A stretch of 64,000 nucleotides of DNA, taken from contig NZ_BAABKM010000001.1 of assembly GCF_039543825.1 (NCBI RefSeq), positions 1 through 64,000 on the forward strand, given 5' to 3'. Within the stretch, counting starts at the first letter, position 1, and each line of letters begins with the position of its first letter. The stretch is from Nocardioides conyzicola. GTDB lineage: Bacteria > Actinomycetota > Actinomycetes > Propionibacteriales > Nocardioidaceae. Under the pieces are notes generated by a model that was not told the DNA's origin, made no database searches, and was given only the letters and a program-made list of their open reading frames with translations. The translations under genes were made by a program, and so were the position numbers. Below are positions 18,098-26,637 of this stretch, piece after piece.

Positions 18098-20061
18098 GCA
18101 GCGCCGCGCCGGAGAAGCTGGCGACGCCAGCCGAGCAGGCGGTCGTCGAGCCCGCGACGCCGAGCAGTGCCCCGTCCGACGCGCCCCGGGCGCCGGTGCC
18201 GCTGCCGGTCGTGGGCCGCGAGCCCGCCGCGGCCAAGGGTCCGAGCCTGCCGGAGGGCGCACCGCCGCTGCTCTCGGAGCAGCAGGCGCAGGTCCACCCC
18301 AAGACGATGGATGACCTGCTGGCCCTCAACGACTGGAACATCCGCTTCCTGTGCGCCGGGACCGCCCCCCACGGCATGTTGATGGACGTCCTCAAGACCG
18401 CCTTCGAGGCCGACTGGTTCCGCGCCAAGGCCTGCCTGGTCTTCGACAAGTGGCCGGAGGGTCGCACGCGGACCAACTTCACCCACGAGAGCGCCCTGCA
18501 GCTGATGACCGCCCTGACGGTGCTGCGCGGCAACGTGCACAACGCGGTCAAGCCGCTGGCCCAGGAACGCGTCAAGACCTCCATCGCCGAGCGCGCGGCG
18601 AAGCTCAAGGGCAATGCCAGCCTCGCCGGCGGGCTGACCGCGCAGGCCGGGGTCGAGGGAGCCAAGCAGGTCGAGTTCAAGGGGTCCGTCGGGGCCGACA
18701 CCGTGACCTCGGACGTGGACGTGTCCACCGGCGGCATCAACAGCGAGCTCGCCGTACGCGCCTATAACGAGGAGTTCCGCAGGTTCGTCAAGGTCCCGCT
18801 CGACCCGGGCACGGTCTTCGACCTCAACGTCTACGCCAAGGACTTCATCTTCGGCTTCAACGACAACGCCGACAAGACGGTCATCGACCCCAAGACCGAG
18901 AACGCCGAGAAGCCGTCCGCCCCCAAGGCGGCCGACCGCGATCGCGAGCAGGACATCTGGGCGCTGGTGCACGTCTCCCGCTACCTGCCCGACGACGCGG
19001 ACTGGGACCGGTACGTCGCCGACTCACTGGCCGGCCTCGACGAGCTCAAACGACCCGAGCAGGAGGAACGGCTCTCCACGGCCCGGCGCCGGTCGAAGGG
19101 CTTCGAGTTCCGGCTGCTCGCGATGATGGAGCACCTCACGAAGTCCCTCGACCTGGGCCTGGGGAAGTCGGCGGCGACCTGGGGTGCCGAGGAGTCGGCC
19201 CACTACGAGGAGGGCGCGGTGCGGATGCGCGCCGCCAACAAGCTCTACGAGGACAAGCTGTTGCAGGTCAAGGAGCTCCGGCTACAGATCGAGACCGTCC
19301 GCGCCAAGGTCAAGGAGTCCGCCCTCCCGGCGGACGCCGCCCAGCTCGACGCCCTGATCACCAAGCTGGACGGCGAGCTGTCGATGGCGCAGCTCTACGC
19401 CAACGAGGTCTACGGATCGGGTGGTGGGACCGTGCACGCCGTGATCGGGATGCAGCTGCCCAAGAAGCTCACCACCGAGCGCGGCAAGAAGGTGACGGCC
19501 GACCTCCCCAAGCAGCAGTGGTACCAGTCGTTCACCGACAACCTCGGCGACGTCCTCAAGGACTTCGAGCACTACGGGAAGGCCGGAGCGCACGGTGACC
19601 CCGACTACTGGTACGCCGCCTTCAAGATGGGCAAGTACGCCAACCGCATGATCGACTGCCTCGACCACCTCGCCGACGGCAAGGACGACGACATCATCTC
19701 GACCGAGGACGCGGGGACCTTCGCGGCGAACCCGCAGGTGGCGCTGCTCAAGGAGCTCTCCGAGCACCACCTCGTCGAGAAGGACGGCGACGGCGGCCGC
19801 GACCCGATGACGCTGAGGACGCACCCCTACTTCCGGACGATGGACCAGGCCAAGGTGGCCGGGCTCCGGACCGCCGCGCTCACCCTCGGCTCGACCGTGC
19901 GGGGCATGGCGGCGCGCAAGGGCCCGCTCGTGGGCGCCCCCGTCCGACCGAAGCGCGGAGCCGACATCACCACCGAGCAGGTGAAGCAGATGTCCCTCGC
20001 CGTCAAGCACGCGATGGAGGAGGCCCGCAAGGTGAAGGTCGAGGCGGCCGGGCCCAGCTAG
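18094..20061 (+). CDS. Large protein with nucleotidyltransferase-like motif (candidate effector)
   Basis: A 655-residue protein with a Pro/Ala-rich N terminus (about 1-70). At residues 197-198 a GS is followed by D207-V-D209 in TSDVDVSTGG, and a further acid D243 lies in VFDLNVYAKDF. This reproduces the polymerase-beta-type nucleotidyltransferase layout (GS, 8-13 residues, D-h-D, then a third carboxylate). The C-terminal two thirds are helical and charged, with coiled-coil-like segments around residues 390-430. No family can be named with certainty. Its position, coupled by ATGA to the chaperone-like gene, suggests a delivered effector. No immunity gene is visible after it. Confidence 0.6.
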   Translation: MSSAAPEKLATPAEQAVVEPATPSSAPSDAPRAPVPLPVVGREPAAAKGPSLPEGAPPLLSEQQAQVHPKTMDDLLALNDWNIRFLCAGTAPHGMLMDVLKTAFEADWFRAKACLVFDKWPEGRTRTNFTHESALQLMTALTVLRGNVHNAVKPLAQERVKTSIAERAAKLKGNASLAGGLTAQAGVEGAKQVEFKGSVGADTVTSDVDVSTGGINSELAVRAYNEEFRRFVKVPLDPGTVFDLNVYAKDFIFGFNDNADKTVIDPKTENAEKPSAPKAADRDREQDIWALVHVSRYLPDDADWDRYVADSLAGLDELKRPEQEERLSTARRRSKGFEFRLLAMMEHLTKSLDLGLGKSAATWGAEESAHYEEGAVRMRAANKLYEDKLLQVKELRLQIETVRAKVKESALPADAAQLDALITKLDGELSMAQLYANEVYGSGGGTVHAVIGMQLPKKLTTERGKKVTADLPKQQWYQSFTDNLGDVLKDFEHYGKAGAHGDPDYWYAAFKMGKYANRMIDCLDHLADGKDDDIISTEDAGTFAANPQVALLKELSEHHLVEKDGDGGRDPMTLRTHPYFRTMDQAKVAGLRTAALTLGSTVRGMAARKGPLVGAPVRPKRGADITTEQVKQMSLAVKHAMEEARKVKVEAAGPS

Positions 20062-20070
20062 CGGCGCGGG

Positions 20071-21420
20071 TCAGGCCGGCCCGACGACCGCGAGGATCTC
20101 GGGTCGACCGAAGACCTCGCGGGCCACCTCACGCACCTGCTCGACGGTGACGGCGTCGATGCGCCGCATCACCTCGTCGATCCCGAGCAGCTCGTCGTGG
20201 ACCAGCTCGGCCTTGCCGATGCGCGACATCCGTGAGGCGGAGTCCTCGAGGCCGAGCACGAGGCCGCCGCGAAGCTGTCCCTTGCCGCGGGCGAGCTCCT
20301 CGGCACTGATGCCGTCGCGCGCCACCTTCGCGAGCTCGTCGCGCACCACCACCAGGACGTCGTCGAGGCGGTTGGGCAGGCAGCCCACCGACACTCCGAC
20401 CAGGCCGGAATCGGCGTGGTGGGACGAGAACGAGAAGACGGAGTAGGCCAGGCCGCGGTGCTCACGCACCTCCTGGAAGAGCCGGCTCGACGTGCCGCCA
20501 CCGAGGGCGGTGTTGAGCACCCCGAGCGCGAACCGGCGCTCGTCGTCGCGGGCGAGGCCCTCCATGCCGAGCACGAGGTTGACCTGCTCGAACGGGCGGG
20601 TCGCCTCGACCTGGCCGGGCCGGACCCGCTTGCGCCCGCCGTGGCGAGGCGCGACCGGGGTCTCCTCGACGTCCAGCCAGCCGTTGCGGCCGAACGCCGC
20701 CTTGACCCGGCGTACGACGTCGTGGTGGTCGACGTTGCCGGCCGCGGCCACGACGATGTTGGCGGGCCGGTAGTGCCGCCGGTAGAACCGGTGGACCTGG
20801 TCGCGGGTCAGGGACGCGATCGAGGCCTCCGTGCCGGCGATCCCGCGGCCGAGGGGCGAGTCGCCCCAGGCCTGCAGGGCGAAGAGGTTGTGGACGACGT
20901 CGTCGGGGTCGTCGTCGTGCATCGCGATCTCGTCGAGGATCACGTCGCGCTCCGCCTCGACGTCCTCGGGGGCGAGCGTCGAGCTCGTGATCATGTCGCC
21001 GAGCACGTCGACCGCGAGCGGCAGGTCCTCGTCGAGGACGCGCGCGTGGAAGCAGGTGTACTCCTTCGCGGTGAAGGCGTTGAACTCGCCGCCGACCGCG
21101 TCCAGGGCCACCGAGATGTCCAGCGCCGACCGGTGGGGCGTGCCCTTGAAGAGCAGGTGCTCGAGGAAGTGGGAGCACCCGTGCAGGGCCGGCGACTCGT
21201 CGCGCGAGCCGACGCCCACCCACACGCCGATCGCCGCGGAGCGGACCCCCGCCTGCTGCTCGGTGATGATGCGCAGCCCGCTGCGCAACGTCGTACGACG
21301 GACCCGTGAGGTCACCTGTCCCGCACCGTCGCGCTCGGTGACGAGCGTGACGGTGGTCTGAGAAGGCGTCGACCCGCCCGCAGTTGCCTGGGGGCGGGTC
21401 GACGATGGAGCCTTGGTCAC
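20071..21420 (-). CDS. pepR: M16 family zinc metallopeptidase
   Basis: A 449-residue insulinase/processing-peptidase-type enzyme. The inverted zinc motif H84-F-L-E-H88 is followed by the third-ligand region [20 protein letters not shown]. An active N-terminal and a matching C-terminal domain ([17 protein letters not shown] onward) are both present. The GTG start overlaps the pnp stop by 4 bp, the usual pnp-M16 arrangement in actinobacteria. The natural substrate is unknown. Confidence 0.92.
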   Translation of the reverse strand: MTKAPSSTRPQATAGGSTPSQTTVTLVTERDGAGQVTSRVRRTTLRSGLRIITEQQAGVRSAAIGVWVGVGSRDESPALHGCSHFLEHLLFKGTPHRSALDISVALDAVGGEFNAFTAKEYTCFHARVLDEDLPLAVDVLGDMITSSTLAPEDVEAERDVILDEIAMHDDDPDDVVHNLFALQAWGDSPLGRGIAGTEASIASLTRDQVHRFYRRHYRPANIVVAAAGNVDHHDVVRRVKAAFGRNGWLDVEETPVAPRHGGRKRVRPGQVEATRPFEQVNLVLGMEGLARDDERRFALGVLNTALGGGTSSRLFQEVREHRGLAYSVFSFSSHHADSGLVGVSVGCLPNRLDDVLVVVRDELAKVARDGISAEELARGKGQLRGGLVLGLEDSASRMSRIGKAELVHDELLGIDEVMRRIDAVTVEQVREVAREVFGRPEILAVVGPA

Positions 21421-23678
21421 TCGGAGTCGTCCGCGCCTTCGCCGGCAGCGTCGTCCGAGGAGCCCTCGATGTACGGGACCAGCGACAGCTTGCCGCGGTC
21501 GTCGATCTCGGCGATCTGGACCTGGATCTTCTGGCCCACCGACACGACGTCCTCGACGGCGTCGACACGCTTGCCGCCGGCCAGGTCGCGCAGCTTGCTG
21601 ATGTGCAGCAGCCCGTCCTTGCCCGGCATCAGCGACACGAACGCGCCGAAGTTGGTCGTCTTGACGACCGTGCCCAGGTAGCGCTCGCCGACCTCCGGCA
21701 TGGTCGGGTTCGCGATCTGGTTGATCGCGTCCTTCGCAGCCTGAGCGGCCTCACCGTTGGTGGCACCGATGTAGATCGTGCCGTCGTCCTCGATCGAGAT
21801 CGAGGCACCGGTGTCGTCCTGGATCTGGTTGATGATCTTGCCCTTCGGGCCGATGACCTCGCCGATCTTGTCCACGGGGACCTTGATCGTGATGATCCGC
21901 GGGGCGTGGATCGACATCTCCTCGGGCTCGTCGATGGCCTCGGCCATCACGTCGAGGATCGTCATCCGGGCGTCCTTGGCCTGGTTCAGCGCCGCAGCGA
22001 GGACCTCGGCCGGGATGCCGTCGAGCTTGGTGTCGAGCTGGAGCGCGGTGACGAACTCCCGGGTGCCGGCGACCTTGAAGTCCATGTCGCCGAACGCGTC
22101 CTCGGCACCGAGGATGTCGGTGAGCGCGACGTACTGCGTCTCGCCGTCGACCTCGCCGGAGATGAGGCCCATCGCGATGCCCGCGACGGACGCCTTGAGC
22201 GGCACACCGGCCTGGAGCAGCGCCAGGGTGGACGCGCAGACCGAGCCCATCGAGGTCGAGCCGTTGGAGCCCATGGCCTCGGAGAGCTGGCGGATGGCGT
22301 ACGGGAACTGCTCACGGTCGGGCAGCACCGGCAGCAGGGCCCGGCGCGCGAGCGCACCGTGGCCGACCTCGCGACGCTTCGGGGAGCCGACGCGGCCGGT
22401 CTCGCCGGTGGAGAACGGCGGGAAGATGTACTTGTGCATGTAGCGCCGGTGCTTCTCCGGCGACAGCGTGTCGAGCTGCTGCTCCATCTTGAGCATGTCG
22501 AGGGTGGTGACGCCCAGGATCTGGGTCTCGCCACGCTCGAACAGCGCGGAGCCGTGCACCCGCGGGATCACGCCGACCTCGGCGTGCAGCGGACGGATGT
22601 CGGCAAGGCCGCGGCCGTCGATGCGGACCTTGTCGCGCAGGACCTGCTCGCGGACGGCCTTCTTGGTCACCGCGCGGTAGGCGGCGCCGACCTCCTTGTC
22701 ACGGCCCTCGAACTGGTCGGCCAGCTTCTCCAGCAGGCTGGCCTTGATCTTGTCGGCCTCGTCGTCGCGCTCCTGCTTGCTCAGGGTGCGCTCGCGCTGG
22801 CCACCGACGCTGTAGAGGTCGCGGACCTCGGCGCCCACGGCCGCGTCGACGGCGTCGTAGACGTCGTCCTCGTAGTCGAGGAAGATCGGGAACTCCTGCA
22901 CCGGCTTCGCGGCGACGTTGGCGAGCTCCTGCTGGGCCTCGCACAGCTGCTTGATGAACGGCTTGGACGCGTCCAGGCCGCCGGCGACGACGGCCTCGGT
23001 CGGGGCCTGCACGCCACCCTCGACGAGGGTCCAGGTCTGCTCGGTGGCCTCGGCCTCGACCATCATGATCGCGACGTCGCCGGTGTCGGTGACGCGACCC
23101 GCGACCACCATGTCGAAGACCGCGTCCTCGAGCTGGCTGTGGGTCGGGAACGCCACCCACTGGCCCTCGATCAGGGCGACGCGGACGGCGCCGACCGGAC
23201 CGGAGAACGGCAGGCCGGAGATCTGGGTGGAGAGCGACGCCGCGTTGATCGCGAGGACGTCGTACGGCGTGTTGGGGTCGAGCGCCATCACGGTGATGAC
23301 GACCTGGACCTCGTTGCGCAGACCCTTCTTGAAGGTCGGGCGCAGCGGGCGGTCGATCAGGCGGCAGGTGAGGATCGCGTCCTCGCCCGGACGGCCTTCG
23401 GACCGGAAGAACGAGCCGGGGATCTTGCCCGCGGCGTACATCCGCTCCTCGACGTCGATCGTCAGGGGGAAGAAGTCGAAGTGGTCCTTGGGGTGCTTGC
23501 CGGCCGTGGTGGCCGACAGCAGCATGGTGTCGTCGTCGAGGTAGGCGGTCACCGCACCGGCGGCCTGCCGGGCGAGGAGGCCGGTCTCGAACTTGACCGT
23601 GCGCTGGCCGTGCTTGCCGTTGTCGAGGACAGTCTCGACGGCGGAGATCACGGGCTCGTTGGACGTGGTTTCAGTCAA
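21417..23678 (-). CDS. pnp: Polyribonucleotide nucleotidyltransferase (PNPase)
   Basis: A 3'-5' phosphorolytic exoribonuclease and RNA polymerase, trimeric and central to RNA decay. About 753 residues: two RNase PH domains ([24 protein letters not shown] in the first, [10 protein letters not shown] in the second), a KH domain ([17 protein letters not shown]) and an S1 domain ([15 protein letters not shown]). I place the start at TTG 23678, which follows an AGGGAA ribosome-binding site and leads directly into the conserved [15 protein letters not shown] at 23702 is the alternative. The acidic C-terminal tail is normal for actinobacteria. Confidence 0.93.
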   Translation of the reverse strand: MTETTSNEPVISAVETVLDNGKHGQRTVKFETGLLARQAAGAVTAYLDDDTMLLSATTAGKHPKDHFDFFPLTIDVEERMYAAGKIPGSFFRSEGRPGEDAILTCRLIDRPLRPTFKKGLRNEVQVVITVMALDPNTPYDVLAINAASLSTQISGLPFSGPVGAVRVALIEGQWVAFPTHSQLEDAVFDMVVAGRVTDTGDVAIMMVEAEATEQTWTLVEGGVQAPTEAVVAGGLDASKPFIKQLCEAQQELANVAAKPVQEFPIFLDYEDDVYDAVDAAVGAEVRDLYSVGGQRERTLSKQERDDEADKIKASLLEKLADQFEGRDKEVGAAYRAVTKKAVREQVLRDKVRIDGRGLADIRPLHAEVGVIPRVHGSALFERGETQILGVTTLDMLKMEQQLDTLSPEKHRRYMHKYIFPPFSTGETGRVGSPKRREVGHGALARRALLPVLPDREQFPYAIRQLSEAMGSNGSTSMGSVCASTLALLQAGVPLKASVAGIAMGLISGEVDGETQYVALTDILGAEDAFGDMDFKVAGTREFVTALQLDTKLDGIPAEVLAAALNQAKDARMTILDVMAEAIDEPEEMSIHAPRIITIKVPVDKIGEVIGPKGKIINQIQDDTGASISIEDDGTIYIGATNGEAAQAAKDAINQIANPTMPEVGERYLGTVVKTTNFGAFVSLMPGKDGLLHISKLRDLAGGKRVDAVEDVVSVGQKIQVQIAEIDDRGKLSLVPYIEGSSDDAAGEGADDSE

Positions 23679-23859
23679 GGGTCGTTCCCTGTTCTGTTTC
23701 ACGGAGCCACCGCTGCTGCCGGTCTTCGATCGAGGCCCGCCCTGCCCCACCGTCGTGGTGGTGCGCACCTGGTGCGCACAGGGAGGGCCACTACCGAGGA
23801 CCGGGCCAGCACGAAGCGGTCTGCTCCTAGGGGTATTACTCGGATTCAGTTGTGGTGCA

Positions 23860-23882
23860 ACCCGACACTATCGGCGTCGGGT
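23860..23882 (-). other. Hairpin in the rpsO-pnp intergenic region
   Basis: A 7-bp inverted repeat (ACCCGAC and GTCGGGT, 9-nt loop) lies between rpsO and pnp on their transcript. A smaller stem (TGCCC-GAGAG-GGGCA) occurs at 23903-23917. In other bacteria this region folds into RNase III-processed leader hairpins that autoregulate pnp. The same use here is inferred from position only. Confidence 0.4.
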
Positions 23883-23944
23883 CGAAATGCAGACGAAGCG
23901 GCTGCCCGAGAGGGGCAACCGCTCCGCCCCGCAAGATCGGGTGG

Positions 23945-24220
23945 TCAGCGTCGCAGGCCGAGGCGCTCGACGATCGTCCGGTACCGGGCGATCTCGGTCT
24001 TCTGCAGGTAGTTCAGCAGGCGACGACGACGACCGACGAGCAGGAGCAGACCACGACGGCTGTGGTGGTCGTGCTTGTGCGTCTTGAGGTGCTCGGTGAG
24101 GTGGCTGATCCGGTGGCTCAGCAGCGCGATCTGGACCTCGGGCGAACCCGTGTCACCCTCGCTGGTGGCGTACTCGGCAGCGATCTTCTTCTTGGTCTCC
24201 GCGTCAGTACCGATCGACAT
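23945..24220 (-). CDS. rpsO: 30S ribosomal protein S15
   Basis: A small-subunit protein that binds the central domain of 16S rRNA. The 91 residues contain the signature helices, including [37 protein letters not shown] and [10 protein letters not shown] in shortened form. The length is normal. It sits upstream of pnp, the conserved pairing. A GGAGAAGGAGC-type ribosome-binding site precedes ATG 24220 on the minus strand. Confidence 0.97.
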   Translation of the reverse strand: MSIGTDAETKKKIAAEYATSEGDTGSPEVQIALLSHRISHLTEHLKTHKHDHHSRRGLLLLVGRRRRLLNYLQKTEIARYRTIVERLGLRR

Positions 24221-24396
24221 GCGGGCTCCTTCTCCGGCCCTCCCGGGCTCAGTCGTTGCGCGGCGCGCCCGGGCCTGTTCACCGGGGCACTCTGGTTCCG
24301 CGGCCGTTGGACGGCAGTTGTCGCCTGTGCAGGCAACCGGAGAACCTTACCGCGTCGGCGTGTCGCGGGCCCAATCGAGCGTGGCACCATCGGGAC

Positions 24397-25101
24397 ATGC
24401 TCGCTCGTCTCGGACTCCTCCTCGCCGCGCTGGTGCTGGTGGGCACGACGTCCGCCGTCGTGCCGGCCGTCGCGACGGCGCCCGCCCCGCGCTCCGCCGT
24501 ACCGTCCTGGGCGGCGGACCTGCCGGCCGGTACGACGCAGGTGGTGCGCACCGTCTCGAGCCGGAAGTACTGCCGGAAGGTCTGGTGCACGGTCACCCAG
24601 GCCTGGGAGCGTGACGACGACGGCGCCTGGACGAAGCTGCGTGAGTTCCGCTCGTCGATCGGCAGCCGGGGGTGGGGCAAGCAGCGCGAGGGCGACGGCC
24701 GCTCCCCCGTCGGCGTCTACCGGATCAAGGTCACGTTCACGACGTCGAGGGCCAACCCCGGGCTGATGCCCTGGCGGCAGCGGCGCGCGACGTCGATCGT
24801 GTCCGAGCGGGCCGGGCGCAACTACAACACGTGGCTGGAGGTCCGGGGCGTCACGTCGGGCAACCGACCGTCGATGCGGTCCGGGTGGGTCCTCGACTTC
24901 AACCGCGTCCGGCTCCGCCCCGGCGTCGGGCCCCGGCCCGTGCCCGGCAAGGGCAGCGGGATCTTCTACCACACGTCGAAGCCCGGGCACGCGTGGGCGC
25001 CGACCGCCGGGTGCACCCAGGTCGGCCGGCCGAGCCAGATGCGGTGGCTGCTCACCTGGCTGCGCCCCGAGGCGCATCCGAGGGTCGTGCAGGACCGTTA
25101 G
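24397..25101 (+). CDS. Secreted L,D-transpeptidase family (YkuD-like) protein
   Basis: A 234-residue exported protein. An N-terminal signal peptide (MLARLGLLLAALVLVGTTSA) is followed by a YkuD/ErfK-like domain. The end of the domain has the expected His (FYHTSKPGH) and catalytic Cys206 in PTAGCTQVG. The usual His just before the Gly-Cys of the family motif is not seen, so it belongs to a divergent branch. Members cross-link or remodel peptidoglycan. A CRKVWC pair near the N terminus may form a disulfide. It is divergent from rpsO. Confidence 0.8.
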   Translation: MLARLGLLLAALVLVGTTSAVVPAVATAPAPRSAVPSWAADLPAGTTQVVRTVSSRKYCRKVWCTVTQAWERDDDGAWTKLREFRSSIGSRGWGKQREGDGRSPVGVYRIKVTFTTSRANPGLMPWRQRRATSIVSERAGRNYNTWLEVRGVTSGNRPSMRSGWVLDFNRVRLRPGVGPRPVPGKGSGIFYHTSKPGHAWAPTAGCTQVGRPSQMRWLLTWLRPEAHPRVVQDR

Positions 25102-25108
25102 CGGCTGG

Positions 25109-25351
25109 TCAGACGGCCGGCGGCGGGTCGTTGCGCTCGGTGACGACGCGGCTGCCGTCGGAGTACTGCGTCACGGCGGTCGAGCGTCGGCGCGAGGCCG
25201 CCGTGGCCGCGGTCAGCACGATGACGAGCAGACCGGCGGCGCTGAGGATCCAGCCCACCATGGTCAGGTCGACGTTGGAGATCTGGTCGGTCACCGCCAG
25301 CGCGAGGATGAGCCCCACCGCCAGCAAGAAGATGCCGAGTCCGTAACCCAT
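25109..25351 (-). CDS. DUF6458 family small membrane protein
   Basis: An 80-residue protein opening with MGYGLGIFLLAVGLILALAV, the DUF6458 pattern of two membrane helices (about 4-22 and 30-52). A basic patch (RRRST) and a polar tail follow. The function is unknown, and the family is widespread in actinobacteria as single genes. It converges with the L,D-transpeptidase gene, with 7 bp between the stops. Confidence 0.8.
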   Translation of the reverse strand: MGYGLGIFLLAVGLILALAVTDQISNVDLTMVGWILSAAGLLVIVLTAATAASRRRSTAVTQYSDGSRVVTERNDPPPAV

Positions 25352-25431
25352 GATGTCTCTCCCTCTCCTGCACCCCGGGTACGGGGTGTCGAGGTCAGGG
25401 TGTCCGCGCGCAGCCTCTGCGAAACCCTGGT

Positions 25432-26613
25432 TCAGACGACCGTGACCGGGTGCCGCACGATCGCGTCGAAGAAGTAGCCGTTGGCGTTGAACGGCGTGAC
25501 GAGCGGCTGGGTGCGACCGGCCGCGTCGGTCGCCCGGGCGAGCAGCTCGTGGGAGCCCGCCTCGGGGCGCCGCCACGTCCAGGTCCACTGGGTCCAGCCG
25601 CGCTGGCGAGCCCGGTCCAGGTCGGCCCGCTGCCACGTCGTACCTCCGTCGACGCTCACCTCGACGCGCCGGATCGGCGCGGCACCGCTCCAGGACCGGC
25701 CGGTCAGGCGCAGGGTGCGGCCGCGCGCGAGCTGGGCGTCCCAGGGCAGCTCCCATGCCGAGCGGACCGGGTTGGTGGTGAGGACCTCGTCGCCGATCCG
25801 GTACCACTTCGTGTTCCACGGCGAGGTGAGCTCGCTCGTGGAGACCTCCAGCGAGCCGAGCCACTTGATGCTCCCGATGCCGACCCAGCCGGGCAGCACC
25901 AGGCGCAGCGGGTAGCCGTGGTCGGGGAGCAGGGGCTCGCCGTTCATCCCCCAGACCAGGAGCGCGTCGTCGAGCGCCTTGCTGACCGGGAACGGGCGCC
26001 GCACCGGCCCGTAGTCGACGCCTCCGGTCACGTAGCTCGGGTCGAGACCGGTCGCCTGCACCGACACCGCGTCGCGGTCGAGGCCGACGTGGCGCAGGAG
26101 GTCGCGGAGCCGGACGCCCTCCCAGCGGACGGCACCGACCGCACCGAGGGTCCAGGCGGTGCCGGCCGCGGGCGTGCCCTGCTGGCTGGCGAAGAAGCTG
26201 CGCCCGTTGCCGGTGCACTCGTGGGTGGTGATCAGCGTGGTGCGCGGGAGCCGCCGGAGGTCGCGCAGGGTCACCGTCACCGGGTCGTCGACGGTGCGTG
26301 GACGACGGAGGCCGTCGCCGTACACCTTCAGGGCGTACGTCGATGCGTCGATCGTCGGCGTCACCGTGTGGTTGCGGACGAAGAGCCGCGACGGCGGGGT
26401 CAGGTAGCGGCGAGGGTCCACGGACGACCAGCGCATCTCCGCGTTGGTGCCGAAGTCGACGAACTGGTCGGCCGGCAGCGGCTTGAGGATGGCCGGAGCG
26501 CCAGCAAGCGCCCGGCCGAGTGGCGCGAGCGCTTGCGTGGCGATCAGTCCGCCGACGACGGCGGCAGAGCGGAGCAGGGTGCGGCGGGTCGTCGCCCGAG
26601 ACGAGGCGTCCAT
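25432..26613 (-). CDS. Tat-exported sulfite oxidase-like molybdoenzyme
   Basis: A 393-residue molybdopterin oxidoreductase of the sulfite oxidase family. A twin-arginine signal (TRRTLLRSAAVVGG) directs export. The Mo-cofactor domain carries the metal-ligating Cys133 in THECTGNGRSFF, and a C-terminal dimerisation domain follows (RRVEVSVDGGTTWQRADL and WTWRRPEAGSHELLARA). Start ATG 26613 is supported by TAGTGT 7 nt upstream. No heme or partner cytochrome gene is adjacent. The substrate could be sulfite or another oxo-anion or protein methionine sulfoxide. Confidence 0.88.
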   Translation of the reverse strand: MDASSRATTRRTLLRSAAVVGGLIATQALAPLGRALAGAPAILKPLPADQFVDFGTNAEMRWSSVDPRRYLTPPSRLFVRNHTVTPTIDASTYALKVYGDGLRRPRTVDDPVTVTLRDLRRLPRTTLITTHECTGNGRSFFASQQGTPAAGTAWTLGAVGAVRWEGVRLRDLLRHVGLDRDAVSVQATGLDPSYVTGGVDYGPVRRPFPVSKALDDALLVWGMNGEPLLPDHGYPLRLVLPGWVGIGSIKWLGSLEVSTSELTSPWNTKWYRIGDEVLTTNPVRSAWELPWDAQLARGRTLRLTGRSWSGAAPIRRVEVSVDGGTTWQRADLDRARQRGWTQWTWTWRRPEAGSHELLARATDAAGRTQPLVTPFNANGYFFDAIVRHPVTVV

Positions 26614-26637
26614 GCTCCGCACACTAACATCATCCAG

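Noticed and set aside
13582..20061. A complete contractile injection system or prophage
   Set aside because: No sheath, tube, baseplate, spike, tape-measure, portal or integrase gene can be found in the window; only effector- and ATPase-like genes are present.
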